DNA of 64,000 nt from JAASSS01 sp021767745. Its GTDB lineage: Bacteria; Pseudomonadota; Gammaproteobacteria; UBA5335. The notes below the pieces were generated by a model. The model searched no databases. It had not been told where the DNA came from and saw nothing but the letters and a program-made list of their open reading frames with translations. Location: the NCBI GenBank assembly GCA_034189165.1, contig JAXHVN010000050.1:124001-188000 (forward strand). Direction: 5' to 3'. Made by a program: the position numbers and the translations under genes. Positions 40,682 through 49,791 of this stretch are shown here, in pieces (position 1 is the first letter of the stretch; every line of letters starts with the position of its first letter).

Positions 40682-43360
40682 ATGGCGGCCCTTCCCGCAG
40701 GGCTCGTCGCCACGAGCGGCCAGCCCGTGCGCAGCACGTGCCCGTACTGCGGAGTCGGCTGCGGCGTGCTGGTGACGCCGCAGGCCGATGGTCGGGCGAC
40801 GGTCGTCGGCGATCCGCAGCATCCGGCGAACTTCGGTCGCCTGTGCTCCAAGGGCGCCGCGCTTGGCGAGACGCTCGGGCCGGCCGACCGCCTGACCACG
40901 CCGCGCATCGGCGACAGGCCGGTCGACTGGCAGCAGGCCATCGGCGCCGTCGCCAAGGGCTTCAGCGATACGATCGCCCGCCACGGGCCCGATGCCGTGG
41001 CGCTGTATGTCTCCGGTCAGCTGCTGACCGAGGATTACTACGTCGCCAACAAGTTCGCCAAGGGCTTTCTCGGCACGGCGAACATCGACACCAACTCCCG
41101 GCTGTGCATGTCCTCGGCGGTGGCGGCTCACCAGCGGGCCTTCGGCGCCGACCTCGTGCCCTGTATCTACGACGACCTGGAGGACGCCGACCTGATCGTC
41201 CTGGTCGGCTCCAACGCCGCCTGGTGTCATCCGGTGCTCTATCAGCGGCTGATGGCGGCCCGCGAGCAGCGGGGCAGCAAGCTGGTGGTCATCGATCCGC
41301 GCCTGACGCCGACGGCCGAGCAGGCCGATCTGCACCTGCCGCTCGCGCCGGGATCGGACGTGCTGCTGTTCAATGGCCTGCTGGCCTACCTCGTGCGGGA
41401 GGGTGCGGTCGACTTCGACTATCTGGAGCGGCACACCGAAGGTTTCGCCGAGACCATTCGCGCCGCGCAGCGCGAAGCCTCCTCGATCCCCAAGGCCGCC
41501 GCCGGCTGTGGCCTGCCCGAGGCGCTGTTGGCCGACTTTTACCGGCTGTTCGCCCGCACCGCCAAGGTCGTCACAGCCTTCTCTCAGGGCGTGAACCAGT
41601 CGTCTGCCGGCACCGACAAGGGCAGCGCGATCATCAACTGCCACCTGCTGACTGGCCGCATCGGCAAGCCCGGCGCCGGGCCGTTCTCGCTCACCGGGCA
41701 GCCGAACGCCATGGGTGGCCGGGAGGTCGGCGGACTGGCCAATCAGCTTGCGGCCCATCTCCGACTCGAGGCGCCCGAGGACCGCGCGCTGGTGCGCTCG
41801 TTCTGGCACAGCCCGCACCTGCCGAGCGCACCGGGGCTGAAGGCGGTCTCGCTGTTCGATGCCGTCGCCGACGGGCGGGTCAAGGCGCTGTGGATCATTG
41901 CCACCAACCCGGTTGTCAGCCTGCCGGACGCCGATCGGGTGCGGGCCGCGCTGGCGCGTTGCGAGTTGGTGGTGGTGTCCGACATGACCGAGACAGACAC
42001 CACGGCGGTGGCCGACATCGTGCTGCCGGCAGCGAGCTGGGGTGAGCGGGAGGGCACCGTCACCAACTCCGAGCGCCGTATCTCGCGCCAGCGTGCGTTC
42101 CAGCCGCCGCCGGGGCAGGCGCGGCCCGACTGGTGGATCATCAGCGAGGTTGCTGCGGCCATGGGGCACGGCGAGGCCTTCGCCTACGACGGGCCGGCCG
42201 CCATCTTCGTCGAGCACGCCACCCTTTCCGCCCGCGCCGCGGCGGGCCGCAAGGCCTTCGATCTGGCCGGCCTGGCGCAGCTCGACGAGGCCGGCTACGA
42301 GACGCTCGAACCGATCCGCTGGCCGGTGCGCGCCGATGGCGGTGCCGGCGAGCGGCTGTTCACTGACGGGCACTTCCAGACGCCGAGTGGGCGCGCACGC
42401 CTGGTACCCGTGCAGTATCGCCCGCCCGCCCATGCACCCGATGCGGAGTATCCGCTGGTGCTCAACACCGGCCGGATCCGCGACCAGTGGCACACGATGA
42501 CGCGCACCGGACGTGTGCCCCGGCTGAGCCACCACCTGCCGGAGCCCTTTGCCGAGCTGCACCCGGCAGATGCCGCCCGGGCCGGCGTGCGTCAGGGCGA
42601 GCTGGTGCGGCTGTGCTCGCCGTGGGGCAGCATGCAGGCGCGGGCGCGGCTCAGCGCCGGCCAGCGGCCGGGCTCGGTGTTCGTGCCCATGCACTGGAGC
42701 GAGCAGATCGCCCGGCAGGCCCGCGTGGGGGCGCTGGTGAATCCAGCCGTCGATCCGACTTCCGGCGAACCGGAGTTCAAGCACACGCCGGTGCGGCTGG
42801 AGCGCTACGCCGTGCGCTGGCAGGGTTTCGCGCTCGCGCGAGAGCGGCTGGCGCAGATCGCGCCATGGCAGGTGAAAGTCCGCTACCAGGACTGCTGGCG
42901 CTACGAGCTGGCCGGTGATGTGGCGGTGGGCGAGTGGTCCGCGCCTGCCCGCACCCTGCTCGGTGCGCAGCCGGACGATGACTGGCTGGAGTACGAGGAT
43001 CGCGCCGGCGGCAGCTACCGCGCTGCGCTGCTGCGGGCGGACCGCCTGATCGGCTGCCTGTTCGTCAGCGCCGATGATCGGCTGCCGGACCGGGAGTGGC
43101 TGTCCGGCCTGTTCGCCACCGCCGAGCTCGATACCGCCGCGCGGATGAACCTCCTGGCCGGCCGCCCGGCCGGCACGCAGACGCCGGTGGGCGAGATCAT
43201 CTGCGCCTGCTTCCAGGTCGGGCGCAATACGCTGCTCGAGGCCATCACGTCCCAGTCGCTGACCAGTCCGGCCGAGATCGGCGAGGCGTTACAGGCCGGC
43301 ACCAACTGCGGCAGTTGCGTGCCCGAACTCAAGCGCCTGATCGCCGAAGCCAAGGCCTGA
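40682..43360 (+). CDS. nasA: Assimilatory nitrate reductase catalytic subunit
   Basis: The ATG at 40682 gives 892 residues. The [4Fe-4S] ligands are Cys20, Cys23, Cys27 and Cys55 (STCPYCGVGCGV and RLCSKG). The molybdopterin-binding body follows (NIDTNSRLCMSSAVAAHQRAFGAD, FSQGVNQSSAGTDKGSAIIN, TGQPNAMGGREVGGLAN) with the C-terminal cofactor domain NTGRIRDQWHTMTRTGR. A BFD-like [2Fe-2S] domain ends the protein (ICACFQVGRNTLLEAI, GTNCGSC). It reduces nitrate to nitrite in the cytoplasm. Third gene of the operon. No nitrate transporter gene follows. Confidence 0.97.
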   Translation: MAALPAGLVATSGQPVRSTCPYCGVGCGVLVTPQADGRATVVGDPQHPANFGRLCSKGAALGETLGPADRLTTPRIGDRPVDWQQAIGAVAKGFSDTIARHGPDAVALYVSGQLLTEDYYVANKFAKGFLGTANIDTNSRLCMSSAVAAHQRAFGADLVPCIYDDLEDADLIVLVGSNAAWCHPVLYQRLMAAREQRGSKLVVIDPRLTPTAEQADLHLPLAPGSDVLLFNGLLAYLVREGAVDFDYLERHTEGFAETIRAAQREASSIPKAAAGCGLPEALLADFYRLFARTAKVVTAFSQGVNQSSAGTDKGSAIINCHLLTGRIGKPGAGPFSLTGQPNAMGGREVGGLANQLAAHLRLEAPEDRALVRSFWHSPHLPSAPGLKAVSLFDAVADGRVKALWIIATNPVVSLPDADRVRAALARCELVVVSDMTETDTTAVADIVLPAASWGEREGTVTNSERRISRQRAFQPPPGQARPDWWIISEVAAAMGHGEAFAYDGPAAIFVEHATLSARAAAGRKAFDLAGLAQLDEAGYETLEPIRWPVRADGGAGERLFTDGHFQTPSGRARLVPVQYRPPAHAPDAEYPLVLNTGRIRDQWHTMTRTGRVPRLSHHLPEPFAELHPADAARAGVRQGELVRLCSPWGSMQARARLSAGQRPGSVFVPMHWSEQIARQARVGALVNPAVDPTSGEPEFKHTPVRLERYAVRWQGFALARERLAQIAPWQVKVRYQDCWRYELAGDVAVGEWSAPARTLLGAQPDDDWLEYEDRAGGSYRAALLRADRLIGCLFVSADDRLPDREWLSGLFATAELDTAARMNLLAGRPAGTQTPVGEIICACFQVGRNTLLEAITSQSLTSPAEIGEALQAGTNCGSCVPELKRLIAEAKA

Positions 43361-43436
43361 GCGGCAGCGCCACCCCGCTTGTCAGCGGCAGGTGCGCCAA
43401 CTACGGTTGCCGCCATCATTCACGGAGGAGAGAACC

Positions 43437-44357
43437 ATGACGGACATGCGCTATGACGGCCGCGTGGCCATCATCACGGGGGCCGGCGGGGGCCTGGGGC
43501 GCTCGCACGCGATGTTGCTGGCCTCGCGGGGCGCCAAGGTGGTGGTCAATGATCTCGGCGGTGCGGTCGATGGCACCGGCGCCAGCGGGGGCGCGGCCCA
43601 GCAGGTCGTCGACGAGATCAAGGCGACAGGTGGCGAAGCAGTCGCCGATACCCACAACGTCGCCTCCCCGGAGAGCGCCCGGGCGATCTTCAAGACGGCG
43701 ATCGACGCCTTCGGCAAGGTCGACATCCTCATCAACAACGCCGGCATCCTGCGCGACAAGTCGTTCAAGAACATGTCGCCCGAGCTGTTCGATCCGGTGC
43801 TCGATGTGCACCTGAAGGGGACGGTCTGGGTCACCCAGGCGGCCTGGGAGCACATGCGGGAGAACAAGTACGGGCGCATCGTCAATACCAGCTCCGCCGC
43901 CGGCATCTTCGGCAACTTCGGCCAGACCAACTACGGCGCCGCCAAGATGGGCATCGTCGGCTTCACCCATGTGCTCAAGCAGGAGGGGGCAAAATACAAC
44001 ATCAAGGCCAACGTGATCGCGCCGGGTGCCAAGACCCGCATGACCCAAGACCTGCTCGGGCCCATGGCCTCGCAGTTCGACATGGGGCCCGAAGAGGTCT
44101 CCCCCGTGGTGGCCTACCTGTGTCACGAGGACTGCAGGGTCAACGGCGAGATCTATTCGGCGGCGGCCGGTCGGGTGGGCCGGATCTTCATCGGCGCGAA
44201 CCTCGGCATGTTCAAGCCCAAGCACACGATCGAGGACATTCGCGACCACTGGCAGCAGATTCGCGACACAGAGCAGTTCTCGATACCCGGCAGTGCCATG
44301 GAGGAGATGAGCCTGCTGATGAAGGCCAAGGCGAAGGCCGACAAGGTCGGCGCCTGA
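43437..44357 (+). CDS. Short-chain dehydrogenase, HSD17B4-like (second copy)
   Basis: The ATG at 43437 follows GGAGGAG (43424-43430) and gives 306 residues. Motifs are TGAGGGLGRSHAMLLASRGAKVVVNDLGGAVDGTG, ILINNAGILRDKSFKNM and the catalytic TNYGAAKMGIVG. It is clearly a paralogue of the SDR at 18036-18953 and, by the same reasoning, a 3-hydroxyacyl-CoA dehydrogenase of branched-chain or steroid-like lipids. It stands alone just after nasA with no shared function, and converges on a DUF4442 thioesterase. Confidence 0.87.
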   Translation: MTDMRYDGRVAIITGAGGGLGRSHAMLLASRGAKVVVNDLGGAVDGTGASGGAAQQVVDEIKATGGEAVADTHNVASPESARAIFKTAIDAFGKVDILINNAGILRDKSFKNMSPELFDPVLDVHLKGTVWVTQAAWEHMRENKYGRIVNTSSAAGIFGNFGQTNYGAAKMGIVGFTHVLKQEGAKYNIKANVIAPGAKTRMTQDLLGPMASQFDMGPEEVSPVVAYLCHEDCRVNGEIYSAAAGRVGRIFIGANLGMFKPKHTIEDIRDHWQQIRDTEQFSIPGSAMEEMSLLMKAKAKADKVGA

Positions 44358-44417
44358 GTCGGCATGGCCGCTGCGGACGCAGGTCCGCGGCGGCCATGGC
44401 ACCCGTCGCCGCCGGAG

Positions 44418-44894
44418 CTAGCGGGGAGGGGGCTTGGGGCCGATGCGCACGCCGAGCCGCGCCGTGGCCACACACTCTCCGTGGGCGTCGGTCAGTTCGA
44501 TTGGAACCGACAGATCCTGCTGGCGTCGCCAGTCCGGCGGGGTGAAGGCACAGCTCGCCTGCAGGTCACCCCGCGCCTTGCGCAGGTAACGCAGCTCCAG
44601 CGCGTTCGGGATCCAGCGCGCGCTCGCGGGGATGCTCGTCATCACGCAGAGCGAGCCGGTCAGCTCCGCGAGGTTCGCCATCGCGGCGGCATGCACGGTG
44701 TGCAGATGGTTGGTCACCGCCCGTCGCCGGCGCATGGCCAGCGTCATCCGGCAGTGATCGACTGCGACCAGCCGCGGCCGGATCGTCGCCGAATAGGGCG
44801 CCGCCAGCGCCAGACCCGTCACGAACAGGACCTGGTGCCCTGGCACGCGCTGCAGGCGGCGCAGCCAGCGCAGGGCGGTGGTTGCCTCGTCCAT
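44418..44894 (-). CDS. DUF4442 hotdog thioesterase-like protein
   Basis: The start MDEATTALRWLRRLQ at 44894 gives 158 residues. The DUF4442 pattern is visible: the HTVHAAAMANLAELTGSLCVMTSIP helix and RWIPNALELRYLRKARGDLQASCAF strand. DUF4442 proteins belong to the hotdog superfamily and are probably acyl-CoA thioesterases, but this has not been shown for most. It is transcribed divergently from radA across about 67 bases and converges on the SDR gene, repeating the SDR-plus-hotdog pairing seen in the lipid operon. Confidence 0.75.
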   Translation of the reverse strand: MDEATTALRWLRRLQRVPGHQVLFVTGLALAAPYSATIRPRLVAVDHCRMTLAMRRRRAVTNHLHTVHAAAMANLAELTGSLCVMTSIPASARWIPNALELRYLRKARGDLQASCAFTPPDWRRQQDLSVPIELTDAHGECVATARLGVRIGPKPPPR

Positions 44895-44961
44895 GCTCCG
44901 TCCTGTCTCTCCCTCGTGACCGACGATTCGCCGGCCCGCCGGCTCAAGATAGACTGTGCCG

Positions 44962-46329
44962 ATGGCGAAGGCGAAAACGGCGTATGTCTGCCGCGAATGC
45001 GGCGCGCAGGCCCCGAAGTGGAGCGGCCAGTGTGCCGACTGTGGCGACTGGAACACGCTGGAGGAGGCAAGCGGCCCGGTCGCGCCCGGGGCCGGTGGCC
45101 GGCGGATCGGCTATGCCGGCGCGGCCTCCTCGATCCGGCTGTTGAGCGAGATCGCCGCTGATCGCACGCGTCGTACGCCGACCGGCATGGATGAGTTCGA
45201 TCGCGTGCTGGGCGGTGGCATCGTGCCGGGCAGCGTGGTGCTGCTGGGCGGCGAGCCGGGCATTGGCAAGTCCACGCTGCTGTTGCAGCTGCTGGCCGAG
45301 GTGCACGGCCGGCTGCCTGGCCTGTACGCCGCTGGCGAGGAATCGCTCGAGCAGATCAGTCTGCGGGCGGCGCGCCTGGGATTGCCGCAACTGCCGCTGC
45401 CGATGCTGGCGGAGACTGCGGTCGAGGAGATCCTGGCGCATTGCCATAGTGGGCGGCCGGCGCTGCTGGTGGTCGATTCCATCCAGACGATGTACACGGC
45501 TGCGCTGCAGTCGGCGCCCGGCGCCGTCGCGCAGGTGCGCGAGGTGGCGGCGCAGCTCGTCCGCTATGCCAAACAGACGGGTACGGCTGTGGTGCTGGTC
45601 GGTCACGTCACCAAGGAGGGCGCGCTGGCCGGGCCGCGGGTGCTCGAGCACATGGTCGACACCGTGCTCTACTTCGAGAGCGACGTCGGCGGGCGCTATC
45701 GCATCGTGCGGGCGGCGAAGAACCGCTTCGGCGCCGTCAACGAGCTCGGCATCTTCGCGATGACCGACCAGGGCCTGAAGCCGGTGTCCCACCCCTCGGC
45801 GATCTTTCTCTCGCGCCGGGCCGAGGCGGTGGCCGGCAGCGTCATCACCTGCGTGCGCGAGGGCAGCCGGCCGCTGCTGCTCGAGGTGCAGGCGCTGGTG
45901 GACGATTCCTCGCTCGGCAACCCGCGGCGACTGACGGTCGGCCTCGACACCAATCGTCTGGCGATGCTGCTGGCGGTTCTGCACCGGCATGGCAGCGCGA
46001 TGCTGCAGGGGCACGATGTGTTCCTGAACGTGGTCGGCGGCATGCGCATCGGCGAGACCGGCGCGGACCTCGCCGCCGTGCTGAGTGTGTGGTCGAGCTT
46101 TCGCGATCATCCGCTGCCGATGCAGACGGTGGTGTTCGGCGAGTTGGGCCTGTCCGGCGAAGTGCGCCCGGTCGCGGCCGGCGAGGAGCGCCTGCAGGAG
46201 GCGGCCAAGCACGGCTTCAGCCGCGCCATCGTGCCGGCGGCGAACGTGCCGCGCCGAGCGCCCGCAGGGCTCGAGGTGGTCGGGGTGCGACGGCTTCAGG
46301 ATGCACTCGACGTGCTGGGATCGGCGTGA
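44962..46329 (+). CDS. radA: DNA repair protein RadA (Sms)
   Basis: The ATG at 44962 (MAKAKTAYVCRECGAQAPKWSGQCADCGDWNTLEE) gives 455 residues with the four-cysteine zinc finger (CxxC-x10-CxxC). A RecA-like core follows: Walker A LGGEPGIGKSTLLLQL, Walker B ALLVVDSIQTM, the RadA-specific KNRFGAVNELGIFAM, and a Lon-protease-like C-terminal domain (VFLNVVGGMRIGETGADLA to GELGLSGEVRPV). It acts as a branch-migration helicase in recombinational repair. Its stop overlaps the rluC GTG. Confidence 0.96.
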   Translation: MAKAKTAYVCRECGAQAPKWSGQCADCGDWNTLEEASGPVAPGAGGRRIGYAGAASSIRLLSEIAADRTRRTPTGMDEFDRVLGGGIVPGSVVLLGGEPGIGKSTLLLQLLAEVHGRLPGLYAAGEESLEQISLRAARLGLPQLPLPMLAETAVEEILAHCHSGRPALLVVDSIQTMYTAALQSAPGAVAQVREVAAQLVRYAKQTGTAVVLVGHVTKEGALAGPRVLEHMVDTVLYFESDVGGRYRIVRAAKNRFGAVNELGIFAMTDQGLKPVSHPSAIFLSRRAEAVAGSVITCVREGSRPLLLEVQALVDDSSLGNPRRLTVGLDTNRLAMLLAVLHRHGSAMLQGHDVFLNVVGGMRIGETGADLAAVLSVWSSFRDHPLPMQTVVFGELGLSGEVRPVAAGEERLQEAAKHGFSRAIVPAANVPRRAPAGLEVVGVRRLQDALDVLGSA

Positions 46330-47267
46330 GCGGCGCACCTGCCGTGCGGCTGCAGCGCATCGAGCCCGAGCAGGCCGGACAACGGATCGACAACTACCTG
46401 CTCGGCCAGCTCAAGGGCGTACCTCGCACCCATGTCTACCGTATCCTGCGCAAGGGCGAGGTGCGCGTGAACAAGGGTCGCGTGAAGCCGACCTATCGCC
46501 TGCAGGCCGGTGATCTGGTGCGGGTGCCGCCGGTGCGCACCGCGGCGACGGGCGGGGAGCCGCCGCCGCGGCAGGCGGGCGAGCGACTGCTCCGGCGGGT
46601 GCTGCACGAGGATGCGCACCTGCTGGCACTGGACAAGCCGGCCGGAGTGCCGGTGCACGCCGGCACCGGTCGCGACTGGGGGGTGATCGAGGCGCTGCGC
46701 GCCATGCACGCCGCACCGCTGGAACTCGTGCATCGGCTGGACCAGCCCACCAGCGGCGTACTGATCTGCGCCAAGGACAGGGCCAGTCTCGCCGCACTGC
46801 AGGCGAGCCTGCGGGCCGGCGCATGGCACAAGCGCTACGTGCTGCTCGTGCGGGGGCACTGGCCGGACACGCTGCAGCGGGTCGATGTGCCCCTGGACAC
46901 CACCACTCGGCGTGGCGGCGAGCGCACCACCACCGTGTCGCCGGCCGGCCGACCGGCCGCCACCCGGTTCGACGTCCGTGCCCGCTACGCCACGGCCACG
47001 CTGATGGAAGCGGTGCTGGAGACGGGGCGCACGCACCAGATCCGGGTGCACGCCGCGCACGCCGGCCATCCGCTGGCCGGTGACGATCGCTACGGCGACC
47101 CCGCCTTCGATGCCGAGCTGCGCCGCCACGGGCTGCGCCGGTTGTTCCTGCATGCCGAGACCCTGCGCTTGCCGCACCCGGCCGGCAGCGACGCGTTGGC
47201 ACTCCACGCGCCGCTGCCGGCCGAGCTGTCCGAGCTGCTCGCGCGCCTGGCGGTGGCGGCGGCCTAG
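46326..47267 (+). CDS. rluC: 23S rRNA pseudouridine synthase RluC
   Basis: The GTG at 46326 overlaps the radA stop and gives 313 residues. An S4 RNA-binding domain comes first (QRIDNYLLGQLKGVPRTHVYRILRKGEVRVNKGRVKPTYRLQAGDLVRVPP), then the catalytic domain with LVHRLDQPTSGVLICAKD, whose Asp is the nucleophile, and LETGRTHQIRVHAAHAGHPLAGDDRYG. RluC modifies U955, U2504 and U2580. An RluD assignment is less likely because the neighbours are radA, maf and yceD-rpmF. The stop overlaps the convergent maf stop in the palindrome CTAG. Confidence 0.92.
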   Translation: MSGAPAVRLQRIEPEQAGQRIDNYLLGQLKGVPRTHVYRILRKGEVRVNKGRVKPTYRLQAGDLVRVPPVRTAATGGEPPPRQAGERLLRRVLHEDAHLLALDKPAGVPVHAGTGRDWGVIEALRAMHAAPLELVHRLDQPTSGVLICAKDRASLAALQASLRAGAWHKRYVLLVRGHWPDTLQRVDVPLDTTTRRGGERTTTVSPAGRPAATRFDVRARYATATLMEAVLETGRTHQIRVHAAHAGHPLAGDDRYGDPAFDAELRRHGLRRLFLHAETLRLPHPAGSDALALHAPLPAELSELLARLAVAAA

Positions 47268-47851
47268 GCCGGCAGCGTCACCCCCAGGGAGCGCAGCGCC
47301 GCGCACAGGCGGATCAGGGGCAGGCCCAGCAGCGCGGTGGGATCGTCGCTTTCGATCGATTCGCACAGCGCCGGGCCCAGCGATTCGCTGCGCAGCGAGC
47401 CGGCACAGTCGAAAGGCCGATCCGCCGCGACGTAACGACGGATCTCGCCATCGCTGAGCGGGCGCAGCCGGACGCGGGTCACGGCGAGGTCGAGCCGCTC
47501 GAGTCCGCGGGCGGCGTCGCGCACGCACAGCGCGGTGAGAAAGTCCACCCGCCGCCCCGCGGCCGCGCGCAGCTGCGCGAAGGCGCGCTCCGCATTGCCG
47601 GGCTTGCCATAGACGCGCCCGGCGCAGACGGCGAGCTGGTCCGAACCGATGATCAAGGCCGTCGGCCGATGCGGTTGGATCGCCGCCGCCTTCTCGCGCG
47701 CCAGCCGGCGGACGAGCGCCACCGGCACCTCGCCCTCGCGCGGCGTTTCGTCGATGTCCGGGGCAATGGCCTCGAAGCGCAGCCCGAGCTGGGCAAGTTG
47801 CCCGCGTCGGTAGGGGGAGCTCGAGGCCAGCACGACGTGCCGTTGCGGCAT
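47264..47851 (-). CDS. maf: Maf-family nucleoside triphosphate pyrophosphatase (YceF type)
   Basis: The start MPQRHVVLASSSPYRRGQL at 47851 gives 195 residues. Motifs are LASSSPYRR, DIDETPREGE, ALIIGSDQLAV, GKPGNAERAFAQL and SIESDDPTALLGLPLIRLCAAL, the Maf fold. The YceF subgroup prefers 7-methyl-GTP, and the usual neighbour yceD-rpmF is divergent here, so YceF is likely. It probably removes modified nucleotides. Confidence 0.9.
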   Translation of the reverse strand: MPQRHVVLASSSPYRRGQLAQLGLRFEAIAPDIDETPREGEVPVALVRRLAREKAAAIQPHRPTALIIGSDQLAVCAGRVYGKPGNAERAFAQLRAAAGRRVDFLTALCVRDAARGLERLDLAVTRVRLRPLSDGEIRRYVAADRPFDCAGSLRSESLGPALCESIESDDPTALLGLPLIRLCAALRSLGVTLPA

Positions 47852-47962
47852 GGGATCGATCCGGTGGCAGGGGTCCCCCGATCTACCCGCCGCCCCGCCT
47901 GGCGTCAACGCTTGCAGATCGACTTTGACAGCCTGAGCGGCTCGCGATATTTTTGGTCGATT

Positions 47963-48469
47963 ATGTCGAAGCGTCTTCCGGTATTCGTCGATGTCGGTCA
48001 ATTGTTGGCACGGCAGGGCGAACTGGAAGGCGCTTTGCCGTTGGCGGGCATGGCACGCCTGCGCGAGGCGGTGCTGGCGGCGCCGGGCGAGGCCCGGTTC
48101 TCGCTGCGCTTCGCACCGGCGCCGCAGTGGCGCGGCCGGATCGAGGGCTGGACACAGGCCGCGGTTTCCATGCGGTGCGAACGCTGTCTGGAGCCGGTCG
48201 AGGTGGCGCTGGGCGGACCAGTCGCGCTGTACGTGGTGGACAGCGAGCAGCAGCTCGAGCAGCTGGCGCGCGGCGAGGAGGGCATGGTCCTGCCGGAGGC
48301 GACGGTCAAGCTGTCGGACTGGATCGAGGACGAGCTGGTACTGAGCCTGCCGGTTGCTCCGCGCCATGCCGACTGCACGTTGCCGGCGGTGCCGACACGC
48401 GAGGTCGTGCCGGTCGAGGCGCCAGAGAATCCCTTCGCTGCACTGCAGCGGTTGAAAGACGATGACTAG
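47963..48469 (+). CDS. yceD: YceD (DUF177) 23S rRNA accumulation protein
   Basis: The ATG at 47963 gives 168 residues. The DUF177 signature is the cysteine pair in SMRCERCLEPVEVAL followed by the acidic LSDWIEDELVLSLPVAPRHADCTLP and the C-terminal NPFAALQRLKDDD. YceD is linked to 23S rRNA accumulation in E. coli and is almost always encoded just before rpmF, as here (29-base gap). Confidence 0.92.
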   Translation: MSKRLPVFVDVGQLLARQGELEGALPLAGMARLREAVLAAPGEARFSLRFAPAPQWRGRIEGWTQAAVSMRCERCLEPVEVALGGPVALYVVDSEQQLEQLARGEEGMVLPEATVKLSDWIEDELVLSLPVAPRHADCTLPAVPTREVVPVEAPENPFAALQRLKDDD

Positions 48470-48498
48470 CTGGTTTCCAGCGTCGAAGGCAGAGAGAA

Positions 48499-48678
48499 AT
48501 GGCAGTACAGCAGAATCGCAAGACGCGCTCCAAGCGGGGCATGCGCCGCGCCCACGATGGTCTGAAGGGGCCGACGCTGGCGACCGATCCGACCACCGGC
48601 GAGGTGCATCGCCGTCATCACATGACCGCCGACGGCTACTACCGTGGTCGGCAGATCCTGCCCGAAGCCGACGACTGA
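48499..48678 (+). CDS. rpmF: 50S ribosomal protein L32
   Basis: This short frame encodes 59 residues beginning MAVQQNRKTRSKRGMRRAHDGL and containing the EVHRRHHMTADGYYRGRQIL segment typical of L32. GAGAGA precedes the ATG. L32 is a late-assembling protein near the peptidyl transferase region. Its zinc-type cysteines are absent, as in other gammaproteobacteria. It lies between yceD and plsX as usual. Confidence 0.97.
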   Translation: MAVQQNRKTRSKRGMRRAHDGLKGPTLATDPTTGEVHRRHHMTADGYYRGRQILPEADD

Positions 48679-48753
48679 CCCCGGCCGTGCCGGAATCGGC
48701 TCGCAGGGCCCATCCGAGGGTTGACCCACCGGCGTCGACAGGTCGGCATTAGC

Positions 48754-49791
48754 ATGTCGCGCTTGCAGATCGCGCTCGACGCGATGGGCGGCGATCGTGG
48801 CCCGGCGCCCGTGGTGGCGGCTGCCGCGCTGGCACTGCCGCGCCTGCCGGACGTCGACTTCGTGCTGGTCGGCCGGCAGGAGGAGCTCGAGCCCCTGCTG
48901 GCCGCGGCGCGGCTGCGCGGGCACGAGCGGATCCGTCTGGTGCCCGCGGCCGAAGTGGTCGGCATGGCCGAGAGCCCGGCGTGGGCGCTGCGGAACAAGA
49001 AGCAATCGTCCATGCGTGTCGCCATCGACCTGCATCGCAGCGGCGAGGTCGATGCCGTGGTCAGCGCCGGTAACACCGGCGCGCTGATGGCCACGGCGCG
49101 TTTCGTGCTGAAGACCCTCCCGGGCATCGACCGGCCGGCAATCGTGTCGGAGGTGCCTACCCAGGGCGAGCGGACCTACCTGCTCGACATGGGCGCCAAT
49201 ACCGAGTGCACCCCCGAGCAGCTCTATCAGTTCGCGGTGATGGGCGCCGTGCTGGCGCAGGCCGTGCACGGCCTCGAGCGGCCCAAGGTCGCGCTGCTGA
49301 ACATCGGCCAGGAGGAGCTCAAGGGCGTCGAGGCGGTCCGCCAGGCGGGTCAGCTGCTGCGTGGCAGCGAGCTCAACTACGTCGGCTATGTCGAGGGTGA
49401 CGGAATCTACGCCGGCGAGGTGAACGTTGTGGTCTGCGACGGGTTCGCCGGCAACATCGCCCTGAAGAGCAGCGAGGGTCTGGCGCGCCTGCTGGGCCAG
49501 GATCTGCGTTCAGCGTTCACACGCAACCTCTACGCCCGCTGCGCCGCGTTGGTGGCCTATCCGGTGCTGCGCCGGGTGCGTGAGCGCATGGACCCGAGGG
49601 CCTATAACGGCGCCAGCCTGCTGGGATTGCGCGGCATCGTCATCAAGAGCCACGGCGGTGCCGACGAGGTGGCCTTCGCCCATGCGATCGAGATCGCGGC
49701 GGTCGAGGCCCGCCACAACCTGCCAGCCAGGATCGGCGATCGCATCGCACTGGCGCTGGGTGGGGCGCAGGCGAGACAGGAGTCCTCATGA
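48754..49791 (+). CDS. plsX: Phosphate acyltransferase PlsX
   Basis: The ATG at 48754 (MSRLQIALDAMGGDRGPAPVV) gives 345 residues. Other PlsX motifs are DAVVSAGNTGALMATARFVLKTLPGIDRPA, LLDMGANTECTPEQLYQFAVMG, LLNIGQEELKG and CDGFAGNIALKSSEGLA. PlsX makes acyl-phosphate from acyl-ACP for phospholipid synthesis and works peripherally at the membrane. It overlaps fabH by four bases (ATGA). Confidence 0.96.
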   Translation: MSRLQIALDAMGGDRGPAPVVAAAALALPRLPDVDFVLVGRQEELEPLLAAARLRGHERIRLVPAAEVVGMAESPAWALRNKKQSSMRVAIDLHRSGEVDAVVSAGNTGALMATARFVLKTLPGIDRPAIVSEVPTQGERTYLLDMGANTECTPEQLYQFAVMGAVLAQAVHGLERPKVALLNIGQEELKGVEAVRQAGQLLRGSELNYVGYVEGDGIYAGEVNVVVCDGFAGNIALKSSEGLARLLGQDLRSAFTRNLYARCAALVAYPVLRRVRERMDPRAYNGASLLGLRGIVIKSHGGADEVAFAHAIEIAAVEARHNLPARIGDRIALALGGAQARQESS

